A DNA stretch of 55,588 nt from Longimicrobium sp. (GTDB lineage: Bacteria > Gemmatimonadota > Gemmatimonadetes > Longimicrobiales > Longimicrobiaceae). This document shows positions 33,938 through 43,392 of this stretch, piece by piece (the stretch's first letter is position 1; each line of letters opens with the position of its first letter). Position numbers and translations under genes: made by a program. The DNA is taken from contig DASVQP010000105.1 in the NCBI GenBank assembly GCA_036389135.1, positions 1 through 55,588 of the forward strand, in the 5' to 3' direction. Below the pieces are notes generated by a model that did not search any database, had not been told where the DNA came from, and saw only the letters and a list, made by a program, of their open reading frames with translations.

Positions 33938-36900
33938 ATGACGCCCGCAACCGAGCAGTTCACTCACCCGTCCGAAGACCAGCTGGGCTTCTTCGGCCTC
34001 ACTCCGGACGGATCCCTCCTCCTGAACATCCCGGAGGCTACGGAACCGGGGACGAGCGTCGTCGTCCCGGTGGGATACCCGGACTTCCGCTTCCCCGCCG
34101 CGTCCGTTCACCTCGGCCCCCGGAAGCAGGTCCGCGCCAACCTGGAGGCCGTCCGGACGCTGCGGCAGATCCAAGCCGAGGGTCGCGCCGCGTCGCGCGA
34201 GGAGCAGGACGTCCTCTCCCGCTACATCGGCTGGGGCCCTTTCCCCGGTCTCTTCGTGGACCAGCACCCCGAGTGGGGTGGGCTGGGCGCGGAGCTGCGG
34301 GGCCTGCTCACCCCGGACGAGTGGCGGGCGTGCGAGGCCAGCACGCCGAACGCGAACCACACTCCGGGCGCCGTCATCCGCGCCGTGTACCGGATGCTGG
34401 CCCGGCTCGGCGTCGGCGGCCCCGTGTGGGGGGGCCTGAACGCGCTCGAGCCGGGTATGGGGACGGGCGCCTTCATGGGCCACGGGCCCGCTCCCGAGTC
34501 CGGCGTGCGCTGGACGGGCGTGGAGATGGAGCCTGTAGCGGGAGAGATGGCCCGGCTGCTCTTCCCCTCGTCGGACGTCCGCGTCACCGGCTTCGAGCAG
34601 GCAGTCCTGCCCGCGAACGCGTTCGACCTGGTGGTCGGCAACGTCCCGTTCGGGAACTACCCCGTCCACGACCCCGTCTGGAATCCCCGCCTCTACTCCA
34701 TCCACAACTACTTCATCTGGAAGAGCGTGGGGCTCACCCGGCCCGGCGGGATCGTGGCCCTGATCACCAGCCGCTACACGCTCGACCAGAACGACACCAC
34801 GGTACGGGCCGATCTCGCCGAGCGTGCCGACCTGCTCGCCGCCGTCCGTCTCCCGGACAGCGCGTTCCGCGGCCGCGCGGTCCAGCGGGTTACCACGGAC
34901 CTGCTGATCCTTCGCCGCCGGGAAGCGGGCCGGGCGCCGTCCGGGCCCGCGTGGCTGGAAACCGTCGAGGTGGAGACGCCGGACGGGCCGGCCCTCGTGA
35001 ACGAATACTTCGCCGCGCGGCCGGAGATGATGGCGGGATCGCTCCGGCTCACGGGGAAGAACCAGTACCGCACCGCCGATCCCGCGGTCGTGCTCCCGCC
35101 GAGCTCCTCGCTCGATGCCGAGCTGGAGCGCATCACTGCCCTGCTGCCGGAGGACGTCTACACCCCGCGGGACGCGGCGCAAACCTTCGATTTCCGCGAT
35201 GCGGAGCTGGCCGCCGGCCTCGCCGACGGGGCGTACAAGGTCATCCGCGGCCGCCTGCGCCGCTGGCTAGGCGGCCGATGGGTCTTCCACGGGCTGAAGG
35301 CCGACAAGAGCCAGCGCGACGTCTACCGGGTGGTTTCGCTCTGCGCGATTCGCGATGCGCAGCGCGAGGTGCTGCGCACCCAGGCGCAGGACTGCCCGGA
35401 GGAGGAGCAGGCGTCGGCGCGCGCCGAGCTGAACCGGCTCTACGACGCGTTCGTGCGGATGTGGGGGCCGATCAATCGCGAGAAGCGCGTAGAGGACGCG
35501 AACGGGATCATCAGCATCCGCCGCCCCAACCTGGAGGCGTTCCGGGGCGACCCGTACGCGATGAACGTCGCGGCACTGGAGCACTACGACGCCGAGACGC
35601 ACACGGTCCGCAAGGCCGCGATCTTCACGCAGCGCGTCGTGCGGCCCCTCGTGATCCCCGACCGCGCATCGACCGCGGAGGAGGCGCTGCTCCTCACCCT
35701 CGACCGCGCGGGCCGCGTCGACCTTGGCCTGATGGCGGGCCTGTGGGGGCGCACGGAGGAAGAAGTGGCCAAGGAGCTGGAGGGCCGGATCTTCCTCAAC
35801 CCGGGCTCCGGCCGATGGGAGACGGACGACGAGTACCTGTCGGGCCGCGTCCGCCGGAAGCTCCGCGAGGCGCGCGAGGCCGCGGAGAAGGACCCGCGCT
35901 TCCGGATCAACGTGCACGCCCTGGAGATGGTCCAGCCCGAAGATGTCGGGCCGTCCAACATCGCCCTGGGCCTGGGAGCGACGTGGATCGGCCGCGCCGT
36001 CTACGTGCAGTTCATCCGCGATCTCCTCGACCTTCCCGCCGGAAGCGACGTCCAGCTCGCCAACGTCGGCAAGGAAGCGCTCTGGGCGCTCCGCACGTCG
36101 AAGCGTGTCCGCGACGCCGTGCGCGCCCGATCGCTCTGGGGAACTCCGCGCGCGAGCGCGTTCCGGCTGATCGAGGACCTGCTGAACCAGCGCGCCACCG
36201 TCATCTACGACACCATCAAGGAGAAGGGCAAGGAGACGACGGTCCGCAACGTCGCCGCGACCGACGACGCCCAGGAGAAGGGCCAGCAGATCGCCGAGGA
36301 GTTCGTGCGGTGGGCGTGGGCCGACGCGGACCGCGCCGAGTACATGGTCCGGCGCTACAACGAGTGCTTCAACGACGTCCGGCTCCGCGAGTACGACGGG
36401 TCGCACATGAGCTTCCCCGGGCTCTCCGCCGCGCTCGTGCCGGAACCACACCAGCGCAACGTCGCCTGGGAGATCGTGTCCCACGGCAGCACGGGCATGG
36501 CCCACGCGGTGGGCGCCGGGAAGACCCTCGCCGCGATCCTCGCCAGCATGCGCCTGCGCCAGCTCGGCCTCTGCTCCAAGCCGCTGCACGCGACGATGGG
36601 CCACATGCTGGAGCAGTATTCCCGCGAATTCCTCCAGGCATACCCGCAGGCCCGCCTGCTCACCGCCCACGTGGAGGACGTGAGCAGCAAGGACCGCCGC
36701 CGGCTCTTCTTCGCTCGCGCCGCCAGCGGTGAGTACGACGCCATCATCGTCACCCACTCCGCGTTCGAGAAGCTGGGGATGTCGGCCGACTTCGAGCGCA
36801 CGTTCCTGGAATCGGAGGTCGACGCGTTCCGGGAGCTGCACGCGGAGGCGGAGAGGGAGGAAGGCAAGCGCAGCCTTACGGTGAAGCAGCTCCAGGTCGT

Positions 36901-39094
36901 GCTCCGGCAGTACGAGGCGAGGCTGGGGAGCCTGGGACACCGCTCGGACCGGGACGAGAACCTCACCTTCGAGGAGCTGGGGATCGACTGGCTGTTCGTG
37001 GACGAGATCCACCTGTACAAGAACGCCGCGACGCGAACGAAGATCGTGGGCATGCCGCGGGCGGCGAAGCCGTCCAAGCGGTCCTCGGACCTGTGGATGA
37101 AGTCCGCGTACATGCACGGGAAGCGGCCGGGCCGCGCGGTCGTGGGGATGACCGGGACCCTGATTGCCAACACGATCGCCGAGCTTCACGTCCACCTGCG
37201 CTACCTCGCCCCCGACCTGCTCCGCGAGTACGGCATCGAACACTTCGACGCCTTCGCGGCGAACTTCATCCGGCGCACGTGGGCGCTGGAGCCGAGCCCG
37301 TCGGGCGCCGGGTTCGCGATGCGTGAGCGGTTCCACTTCACGAACGTCCCGGAGCTGCTGGCGATCATCAGCCAGCGCGTGGACATCCAGATCGCCGAAT
37401 CCCTCTACGCCCCCCCGGCGGAGGACGGCGACGACGCGGCGGAGGCCTCGTCGGAGGCTTCGTCCGTTCCCGCGCCGGCCTCGGCCCTTTCCCCTCCCAG
37501 CATGGCGGGGACTTCCCCCTGGCCGCGCATCCGGGTGCGGGAGCGCGGCCCGAGGCAGGTCCTGAAGCTTCCCCGCCCCGCCCTCTTCGGAGGCCGCCCC
37601 GAAGTCGCCACCGCCGAGCCGAGCGACGAACTCCTCGCGTATACGGCGACTCTGGTGGAGAGAGCCGCCGCGATCCGCGATCCGAGCGCCAAGATCGACC
37701 CGCGCGTCGACAACATGCTGAAGGTCACCACGGACGGTCGGAAGGCAGCGCTCGACATGCGCCTGATCGACCCGTCCACCCCGGACTACCCGGGCTCCAA
37801 GGTGAACCTGCTCGTGGAGGACGTGTTCCGCCGCTGGGACGAAACCCGGTCCGCGCGTGCGACGCAGCTGATCTTCTGCGACCTCTCCGTCCCCAGGTAC
37901 GACGGCGGATTCAGCATCTACAACGACATCCGCGCCAAGCTCCTCGCGCGTGGCGTTCCGCAGGCCGAGATCGCCTTCATGCAGGAGGCGACCAATCCGC
38001 GGAAGAAGGCGGCGCTACAGGCAGCGATCCGGGCGGGTCGCGTTCGCATCGTCCTCGGCTCGACCTTCAACATGGGGACGGGCACGAACGTCCAGGACCT
38101 GATCATCGCCATACACCACCTGGACGCGCCCTATCGGCCGAGCGACGTCGAGCAGCGCGACGGCCGCGGCGCCCGCCGCGGCAACCTGAACCCGGTGATC
38201 TGGATCCGCCGCTACGTCACCGAACGCAGCTTCGACGCATACATCTGGAATCTTCTCCACTACAAGCTGGAGATGATCAACCGGGTGATGATGGGCGACC
38301 CGAGCATCCGCGAGATCGCGGACAACGACTCCATCATACTGAGCTATGCCGAGGTCAAGGCGCTCGCGGCCGGGAACCCGCTGATCCTGGAACGGGCCAA
38401 CATCGAGGCGGAGATCGCCCGGATGCGGAGGGCGCGGAGCGCATTCCTCGACCGCCAGATCCGCGCGCGGGGCGAGAGGGCCGACTACCCGCGCCGCCTG
38501 GCTGCCGCCGAGGAGGGCCTCGCGTCCGCGCAGGCGGACGTGGAGCGGAGGCAGGACACCCACGGGGACGCGTTCCGGCTCGTGATCGGAGATCGGGAGT
38601 ACCGTACCAGGCCCGAGGCGGGGAACGCACTCCGACGTGCGATGGAGGAGGGGTGCCACCGCGCGCGCCGGCGCGAGACGATCCAGGTCGGCAAGTTTGC
38701 CGGGTTCGACCTGTTCGCGGTCGTGCATCCGCAGGCAGAAACCGCGCTGCTCCTCCGCGGCGCGCGGGACTACGAGCAGGACGTGCAGCTCTTCCAGTCC
38801 CCGGTCCACCTGGTGCTGAGCCTGGAGGCGATGCCGCGCCGCCTCGACGCCATCATCCCCAGCCTCGAGCAGCAGGTCGCCTACCTGCGCACGCAGGTTG
38901 CACATCTGGAAGCGCTGAAGGAGGAGCCCTTCCCGCAGGAGGCGAAGCTGCTCGGGCTGGTGGAACGCCTGCGCGAGATCGAACGCTCCCTGCGGATCGA
39001 TGACAGAGGGCAGCGTCAGACGATGGGATCCCTCGACATTGCGACCGCCGAGGAGGAACCAGACGAAGACCCGGAGGTCGCGATCGCTGCGTGA
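33938..39094 (+). CDS. Giant N6-methyltransferase/helicase fusion (DarB-like)
   Basis: A 1,718-residue protein. The N-terminal third is an adenine methyltransferase-type domain (ALEPGMGTGAFMG motif I near 180; VVGNVPFGNY motif IV near 240, with Val where NPPF has Pro). After a long linker comes a superfamily 2 helicase: AHAVGAGKTLAA (Walker A), DWLFVDEIHLYKN (DEIH), GMTGTLIANT, then the second RecA lobe with GSTFNMGTGTNVQD and EQRDGRGARRGN. A coiled coil (about 1470-1560) and C-terminal tail end it. Phage P1 DarB, which protects DNA from type I restriction, and many conjugative elements have similar fusions. Self-protection or DNA processing of the element is inferred. A longer frame to 33875 starts before the leader motif. 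Confidence 0.85.
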   Translation: MTPATEQFTHPSEDQLGFFGLTPDGSLLLNIPEATEPGTSVVVPVGYPDFRFPAASVHLGPRKQVRANLEAVRTLRQIQAEGRAASREEQDVLSRYIGWGPFPGLFVDQHPEWGGLGAELRGLLTPDEWRACEASTPNANHTPGAVIRAVYRMLARLGVGGPVWGGLNALEPGMGTGAFMGHGPAPESGVRWTGVEMEPVAGEMARLLFPSSDVRVTGFEQAVLPANAFDLVVGNVPFGNYPVHDPVWNPRLYSIHNYFIWKSVGLTRPGGIVALITSRYTLDQNDTTVRADLAERADLLAAVRLPDSAFRGRAVQRVTTDLLILRRREAGRAPSGPAWLETVEVETPDGPALVNEYFAARPEMMAGSLRLTGKNQYRTADPAVVLPPSSSLDAELERITALLPEDVYTPRDAAQTFDFRDAELAAGLADGAYKVIRGRLRRWLGGRWVFHGLKADKSQRDVYRVVSLCAIRDAQREVLRTQAQDCPEEEQASARAELNRLYDAFVRMWGPINREKRVEDANGIISIRRPNLEAFRGDPYAMNVAALEHYDAETHTVRKAAIFTQRVVRPLVIPDRASTAEEALLLTLDRAGRVDLGLMAGLWGRTEEEVAKELEGRIFLNPGSGRWETDDEYLSGRVRRKLREAREAAEKDPRFRINVHALEMVQPEDVGPSNIALGLGATWIGRAVYVQFIRDLLDLPAGSDVQLANVGKEALWALRTSKRVRDAVRARSLWGTPRASAFRLIEDLLNQRATVIYDTIKEKGKETTVRNVAATDDAQEKGQQIAEEFVRWAWADADRAEYMVRRYNECFNDVRLREYDGSHMSFPGLSAALVPEPHQRNVAWEIVSHGSTGMAHAVGAGKTLAAILASMRLRQLGLCSKPLHATMGHMLEQYSREFLQAYPQARLLTAHVEDVSSKDRRRLFFARAASGEYDAIIVTHSAFEKLGMSADFERTFLESEVDAFRELHAEAEREEGKRSLTVKQLQVVLRQYEARLGSLGHRSDRDENLTFEELGIDWLFVDEIHLYKNAATRTKIVGMPRAAKPSKRSSDLWMKSAYMHGKRPGRAVVGMTGTLIANTIAELHVHLRYLAPDLLREYGIEHFDAFAANFIRRTWALEPSPSGAGFAMRERFHFTNVPELLAIISQRVDIQIAESLYAPPAEDGDDAAEASSEASSVPAPASALSPPSMAGTSPWPRIRVRERGPRQVLKLPRPALFGGRPEVATAEPSDELLAYTATLVERAAAIRDPSAKIDPRVDNMLKVTTDGRKAALDMRLIDPSTPDYPGSKVNLLVEDVFRRWDETRSARATQLIFCDLSVPRYDGGFSIYNDIRAKLLARGVPQAEIAFMQEATNPRKKAALQAAIRAGRVRIVLGSTFNMGTGTNVQDLIIAIHHLDAPYRPSDVEQRDGRGARRGNLNPVIWIRRYVTERSFDAYIWNLLHYKLEMINRVMMGDPSIREIADNDSIILSYAEVKALAAGNPLILERANIEAEIARMRRARSAFLDRQIRARGERADYPRRLAAAEEGLASAQADVERRQDTHGDAFRLVIGDREYRTRPEAGNALRRAMEEGCHRARRRETIQVGKFAGFDLFAVVHPQAETALLLRGARDYEQDVQLFQSPVHLVLSLEAMPRRLDAIIPSLEQQVAYLRTQVAHLEALKEEPFPQEAKLLGLVERLREIERSLRIDDRGQRQTMGSLDIATAEEEPDEDPEVAIAA

Positions 39095-39162
39095 GCCTGA
39101 CCTTCACTTAACCACCAGCGCCGCGCGGGGGGCAACGGCCCCGCCCGGCCCGCGGGGCACCG

Positions 39163-39468
39163 ATGAGCGAAACGGAACACAAGCACGAGTACGGCGTCGC
39201 CGACCGGCTGGCCTGGCCCGAAGGCCCCGGCCGCGATGCAGGCGAGGGCGTCGTGGAGGAGCTGCTGCCACCAACGGCCGCCGATCGCCGGCCGCGGTAC
39301 CGCCTGCGGGTCTTCCGCGATGGCCTGCAATCGGACGACGAGATCGTGCTGCCCGACGGGCTCGTCACGCGGGTGCCGGGTTGGGAGCGGAACATGGAAC
39401 GGGACGAACGCCTCCGCTTCCACGGCGGCCAGGCCGCGGGCTGGACCGAACCCATCCCTGGCGAATGA
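39163..39468 (+). CDS. Hypothetical protein, 101 residues
   Basis: A small acidic soluble protein (SETEHKHEYGVADRLAWPEG at the start). No recognisable family, signal or membrane segment. It sits between the giant helicase and parA on the same strand, 78 bases before parA. Confidence 0.6.
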   Translation: MSETEHKHEYGVADRLAWPEGPGRDAGEGVVEELLPPTAADRRPRYRLRVFRDGLQSDDEIVLPDGLVTRVPGWERNMERDERLRFHGGQAAGWTEPIPGE

Positions 39469-39546
39469 GGCAGAGGCGTTCGTAGGCGGTGCGGGAGCAC
39501 CCGGGGTATCAGTTGCGGGAAACGGCCTGGCTCCACGGCCTCCGCG

Positions 39547-40485
39547 ATGACCATGAAGATCCCCATCATCAACAGAAAAGGCGGCGTCGCCAAGAGCACC
39601 ACCGCGATCAACCTCGGCGCCGCCCTCGCACAGGCGGGCGAGCTCGGGATCGCGCGGCGGGACTACCGCACGCTGATCATCGACCTCGACCCGCAGGCGA
39701 GTACGTCGTACACGCTGACCGGAGGGCACGAGGGCGAGGGGCCCCACCTCGGGCACGTGCTCATCGACGGCATGCACATCGAAGACGCCATCCGGAGCAC
39801 CACCACCCCGAACCTCCACCTCATCGCGGCCTGCGAAATCCTCGGGGACGAGGAGGAGCTGGTCCGCATCGCGCTCGCGGCTGAAATCACCGATGAACAG
39901 AGGAACAGGTTCATGCGGAGGTTCCGCACACGCCTGCGGGATGCGCTGTCCATGCTCCAGACGCCGATCGACGTCGTTCTGATCGACTGCCCGGCCGGCG
40001 TGGGGCTCCCCCTGTCACTCGCGATGACCGCCGGCGACAGGTTCCTCATCCCCTCGAAGGTGGACCGTCTGGGCCGCCTCTACTGCTTCCTGGAGCGCCT
40101 GATCGCGCTACGCGCGGCAAGCCCGTACCCCATGGCGCAGCTCCTCGGAATCGTTCTCACCGACCTGAACTACCAGCTTTCCGACACGGCGGACCGAGAA
40201 GCTGAGATCCGTTCCAGCTATGGACCGGCGGTCTGTGAGACCGTCGTGCGCCGCAACGTGACCATCGAGCGGGCCCAGGAGGCGTTTCGCACCATCTTCG
40301 AGGAAGACCCGCTCCTGCGGTCCACCGGTGCGCAATGCTATCGCGATCTCGCCGCCGAAGTGCTGCTGCGCGGCATCGATTCGGGGATCGACCCTGCCGA
40401 CCTGTCGGAGGAGGTACGCCTGCGCGGCACCCGGCTCGGCCTGCTCCGTTCTTCCCCCACCGACGTTCTCACCGTCGCCGCATGA
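39547..40485 (+). CDS. parA: ParA-type partition ATPase
   Basis: A 312-residue protein with deviant Walker A KGGVAKST (residues about 11-18), Walker A' IIDLDPQAST and Walker B VVLIDCPAG. ParA ATPases segregate low-copy plasmids and integrated elements by forming gradients on the nucleoid with ParB and a centromere. No ParB homologue is apparent next to it; the DNA-binding partner may be one of the small unknown proteins. The start could be the ATG at 39547 or the next one at 39553. The stop overlaps the next gene by 4 bases. Confidence 0.88.
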   Translation: MTMKIPIINRKGGVAKSTTAINLGAALAQAGELGIARRDYRTLIIDLDPQASTSYTLTGGHEGEGPHLGHVLIDGMHIEDAIRSTTTPNLHLIAACEILGDEEELVRIALAAEITDEQRNRFMRRFRTRLRDALSMLQTPIDVVLIDCPAGVGLPLSLAMTAGDRFLIPSKVDRLGRLYCFLERLIALRAASPYPMAQLLGIVLTDLNYQLSDTADREAEIRSSYGPAVCETVVRRNVTIERAQEAFRTIFEEDPLLRSTGAQCYRDLAAEVLLRGIDSGIDPADLSEEVRLRGTRLGLLRSSPTDVLTVAA

Positions 40486-40805
40486 CGCCCACGACACCCG
40501 TGGAAGACACCGCGCAGCCGTGCCCCACGTGCACCGAGGGCCGGCTGGGACCCTGGTCACACGTTCGTGCCCGCGGGGAGATCGCGATGCTCGGGTCGCG
40601 GGCACTCGCGGCGCGCGAGTGCGACCGCTGCCACCTCGTCCAGGTCGCCACGACCACCCCGCCGGCCACGAAGACCATGGCGGCGGAGCGGAAACATTCG
40701 CCCGGATCCGACCTGCTGCAGGGGGTGCTCCTCAACCTGTCGGCCGTGATCGCGGAGCTGTGGCAGGCCCTCTGGGCGGCGCTTCCGCGAAGGCGCAGAA
40801 GGTAA
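40482..40805 (+). CDS. Small zinc-ribbon protein downstream of parA
   Basis: A 107-residue protein whose ATG overlaps the parA stop (ATGA), so it is coupled. Two CxxC knuckles (CPTC near 14, CDRC near 47) suggest a zinc ribbon, followed by a hydrophobic helix (LLQGVLLNLSAVIAELWQAL) and an Arg-rich end. It could be the DNA-binding or membrane-associated partner of ParA. This is inferred from position only. Confidence 0.65.
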   Translation: MTPTTPVEDTAQPCPTCTEGRLGPWSHVRARGEIAMLGSRALAARECDRCHLVQVATTTPPATKTMAAERKHSPGSDLLQGVLLNLSAVIAELWQALWAALPRRRRR

Positions 40806-40820
40806 GGAGAACGGGGTCTA

Positions 40821-40837
40821 CCCCCACCAGAAAAGGG
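40821..40837 (+). repeat. Leader motif copy 3 (weak)
   Basis: CCCCC, then ACCAGAAAA, then GGG, 16 bases after a stop and 67 before the next ATG. The G-run can also pair with CCCTT just downstream (AAGGG at 40833 with CCCTT at 40848). Confidence 0.4.
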
Positions 40838-40904
40838 AAGCGGCTGACCCTTGGCGTCGCGCGCCGACGCCCGCCCGGCCCCGCTTCCACCCAGCCTCCG
40901 CCAG

Positions 40905-41366
40905 ATGGACGATCACGTGGCACAAACCGCGGGCCGCTCGAACAGCGTGCCCCCCGCTCCCGCGTACCGGTTCCGCTGGACGTGCTCCTTCATGGGATTC
41001 GCCGAGTACGAGGTCGCCGGGGACGGCGCTCCGTACCGCGTGGAGGTGCGTCGTTCGGCGGACGAGTACGAGCGCTCGATCTACAATGGCACGGAAGCCG
41101 ACTGGCAGCGCGAGGTCATTCCGTCCATCGGCCTCCTGCGCCGGATGTACAATGTGTCGGTCCCGATCCCCGACGCAGTGATCTCGGCGTTCAACGCGTG
41201 GCGCGAAGCCGAGCACGCGCGGGTGATGTCCGAGATTCGCGACCGCTACGGCAGCGTCCCCGACATCGAGTTGTCGCAGCCCCCCCCGCCCGTCCGGGGG
41301 GGAGTCTACGAGGTGGGGACCGGCTGGATCGTGACCTCCGGGGACGAAGCGGTGGTTCAGGCGTAG
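40905..41366 (+). CDS. Hypothetical protein, 153 residues
   Basis: The ATG is at 40905. The protein has a beta-rich first half (FRWTCSFMGFAEYEVAGDG, then YRVEVRRSADEYERS) and a helical second half. No known family. Its stop is followed within 3 bases by leader motif copy 4. Confidence 0.6.
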   Translation: MDDHVAQTAGRSNSVPPAPAYRFRWTCSFMGFAEYEVAGDGAPYRVEVRRSADEYERSIYNGTEADWQREVIPSIGLLRRMYNVSVPIPDAVISAFNAWREAEHARVMSEIRDRYGSVPDIELSQPPPPVRGGVYEVGTGWIVTSGDEAVVQA

Positions 41367-41368
41367 CG

Positions 41369-41392
41369 AACCCCCAGGAAGAAAAATGAGGG
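41369..41392 (+). repeat. Leader motif copy 4
   Basis: AACCCCC, then AGGAAGAAAAATGA, then GGG. Its G-run also forms the base of the terminator hairpin at 41390-41427, so the two structures would compete. Confidence 0.65.
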
Positions 41393-41437
41393 CCGAGCGC
41401 GTGAGATCGACTCACGTCGCCCGGCCCTTCTTCTTTT
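41390..41437 (+). terminator. Terminator hairpin in the leader of the SWIM gene
   Basis: A long stem (GGGCCGAGCGCGTGAG against CTCACG and CGCCCGGCCC, with one mismatch and one bulge) is followed by TTCTTCTTTT. It ends only 18 bases before the next ATG. It either terminates the upstream unit or attenuates the downstream one. Confidence 0.65.
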
Positions 41438-41455
41438 GCCGTCCCGGTAGTGGCG

Positions 41456-42025
41456 ATGAAACCAACCCGCACGATCTCGCTGGTCAACATCGAGGCAGCC
41501 GGAGGGATCGATCCGGCCCGCCTCGCCCGCGCGCTGGGGCTGTCCGTACAACGCGTCGAGCGCGGCCGCTACCAGGTCTCGGGGGCGAAATCGGTTCACT
41601 ACGTGGACCTGATCGACCCGGCGATGGAGCGGTGCGACTGCGGGGATTTCATCTGGCGCCAGATCGTCTGCCAGCATCTCCTCGCCTGCCTGCTCCGCGA
41701 GGGCGACGAACGCGTCGTGGCCGCGGCTGCCCGCCTCGTCGCGGCGCTGCGCGACGAGAACCGCCTGCTCCGGGCGGAGGTCCGGGGCCGCACCATTCCG
41801 CTCACCTGCGCGCTGAAGGCGCGTGTCGCCGCGGCTGCCCGCGTCCATCCCCACGACCTGGAATTCCGCCGCGACCGCCGCGCTGCCTCCGGTGACGTCC
41901 ACGTTCACCTGGTGGCGAGCGGTACCCTTCTCGGGACGGTGACCCGGCGTGCGTCCCGTCCCGAGTTCATCCCCATGCCGGAGCGGGACGCGGACGTCGC
42001 CGGGAAGCCGAGGCTGGCCGCATGA
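41456..42025 (+). CDS. SWIM zinc-finger protein
   Basis: A 189-residue protein with a SWIM motif CDCGDFIWRQIVCQHLLACL (about 56-75; CxC...CxH), which binds zinc and usually mediates DNA or protein contacts. A helical segment and a short C-terminal domain follow. The ATG at 41456 is preferred; a GTG at 41450 is in frame. The stop overlaps the Mom-like gene by 4 bases, suggesting cooperation in DNA modification. Confidence 0.75.
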   Translation: MKPTRTISLVNIEAAGGIDPARLARALGLSVQRVERGRYQVSGAKSVHYVDLIDPAMERCDCGDFIWRQIVCQHLLACLLREGDERVVAAAARLVAALRDENRLLRAEVRGRTIPLTCALKARVAAAARVHPHDLEFRRDRRAASGDVHVHLVASGTLLGTVTRRASRPEFIPMPERDADVAGKPRLAA

Positions 42026-43392
42026 GCCCGCAATCACGCGCGAGCCGGCGGACAACCCCCGCGGTTCTGCACCGCCGTGCACGCGGTCCCGTGTCCGACG
42101 GACCGCTCGCCTGGCCCGGCGCCGACCCTTCGCTAGGCGCCTCTCTCTACCTCGACCAGCTCGCCCTCTGGGACGTCGTCACGGACCCGCGACGTCGCGG
42201 TGGCCCCCCCACCGGCCCGCTGTTTTCCGCGCCTGGCGCCGAGGTCCGCCGTATCCCCACTGACGGCTCCAAGCAGCTGATCGGCGACTTCCTCGCGCGG
42301 CACCACTATACAGCCGGCGCAGGGATGAGGGGACTCGCCTTCGGCCTGTACCGGGGGCCGGCGCTGCTGGGCGTGGCGGTGTTCAGCCGAGTGTGCAGAC
42401 CCCGGTGGGCCGCCGAGAACTTCGCCCTGCTCGCCTCGGACCGAACGCGCACCCCCGTCCAGCGGCGTCACCTCTCCGTCACCGAGGCGGAATACGCGGT
42501 TCTGAGCCGCCTCGCGCTCACACCCACCGAGCCCGGTGGCGGTCCCTTGGGAAAGGGGGCGGCGAGCTGGTTCCTCTCCCGATGCCTGGCGGGGCTCGAA
42601 GCGCGCAACCGGGCCCTGTGGTCCGCACACCACCGACTTCTCCGGGGGCACGTCCTCCAGCCCGGCGACCTTCGCCTGCTGCGCGAATCCGCGGGTGCGG
42701 ACCGCGGCCGCGGGCGCGGCTTCATCAAAGGGGTCGCCACCTGGGCTGACCCCTACGAGAACATGCTCGGGCGGATCTACCAGCTGCTGGCCTTCCACTA
42801 CACGGGCCGTACGAACCACGGCGGCTGGACGCGGGAGAAAGTCGGACTGCGTTCGGGCCGCCGGCTCAGCGCCCGGACGCTGGCGAAGGCCAATGCCTCA
42901 TCCCACCGCGGGCATGCGCAGGCCGCGCTCCGCCTCGCCTGGGAAGGCGGGTCCGTGTCGATCCACGTCACCGCAGGCGGAAGCACCGCCGTGTACGATG
43001 CGGGGTGGATCCGGGGTGCTCTGGACGATGCGACGGCCAGCGAGCCGGCGATCGCCACGGCACTCGACGCGGCCTGGCAGGGGTGGCGGCGCGAGCACGT
43101 CCCGGCCGGAGCCGCCGTGGAACTCCGCCACCCGCGGGGCTCGGGCATCCGCGTGCAGCGGTTTCCACCGAAGCACGCGTACTTCACTGCCCTGGGAGCC
43201 CCGTGGTATCGGCGCCAGACCGAGATCCGCTACCGCCCACTGACGGACCGCCTGCTCGCCGAGGAGCGAGCACGCTCACGCGGACGCCGGCTCGACCGTC
43301 GCCGCGACTACTACCCGACCGCGATCCCGAACCACGAGCTCAGGACGGACCTGCGGCTCGGTGACCCCGTACCGCTGATCGAGACCGTTTGA
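42022..43392 (+). CDS. Mom-like DNA hypermodification protein (GNAT fold)
   Basis: A 456-residue protein. Segments typical of the phage Mu Mom family are seen in order: a strand with the N-terminal substrate motif (ARHHYTAGAGMRGLAFGLYR, 92-111), a LSRLAL segment (161-166), SWFLSRCLAGL (182-192), and the signature TWADPYENMLGRIYQLLAF (240-258) with HYTG after it. Mom converts adenine in DNA to N6-(methylcarbamoyl)adenine and so blocks many restriction enzymes. Here the protein is about twice the usual length, with an extra C-terminal half (from about 280) of unknown role. An adenine/cytosine methyltransferase and C5-methyltransferase are carried nearby. Confidence 0.7.
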   Translation: MSPQSRASRRTTPAVLHRRARGPVSDGPLAWPGADPSLGASLYLDQLALWDVVTDPRRRGGPPTGPLFSAPGAEVRRIPTDGSKQLIGDFLARHHYTAGAGMRGLAFGLYRGPALLGVAVFSRVCRPRWAAENFALLASDRTRTPVQRRHLSVTEAEYAVLSRLALTPTEPGGGPLGKGAASWFLSRCLAGLEARNRALWSAHHRLLRGHVLQPGDLRLLRESAGADRGRGRGFIKGVATWADPYENMLGRIYQLLAFHYTGRTNHGGWTREKVGLRSGRRLSARTLAKANASSHRGHAQAALRLAWEGGSVSIHVTAGGSTAVYDAGWIRGALDDATASEPAIATALDAAWQGWRREHVPAGAAVELRHPRGSGIRVQRFPPKHAYFTALGAPWYRRQTEIRYRPLTDRLLAEERARSRGRRLDRRRDYYPTAIPNHELRTDLRLGDPVPLIETV

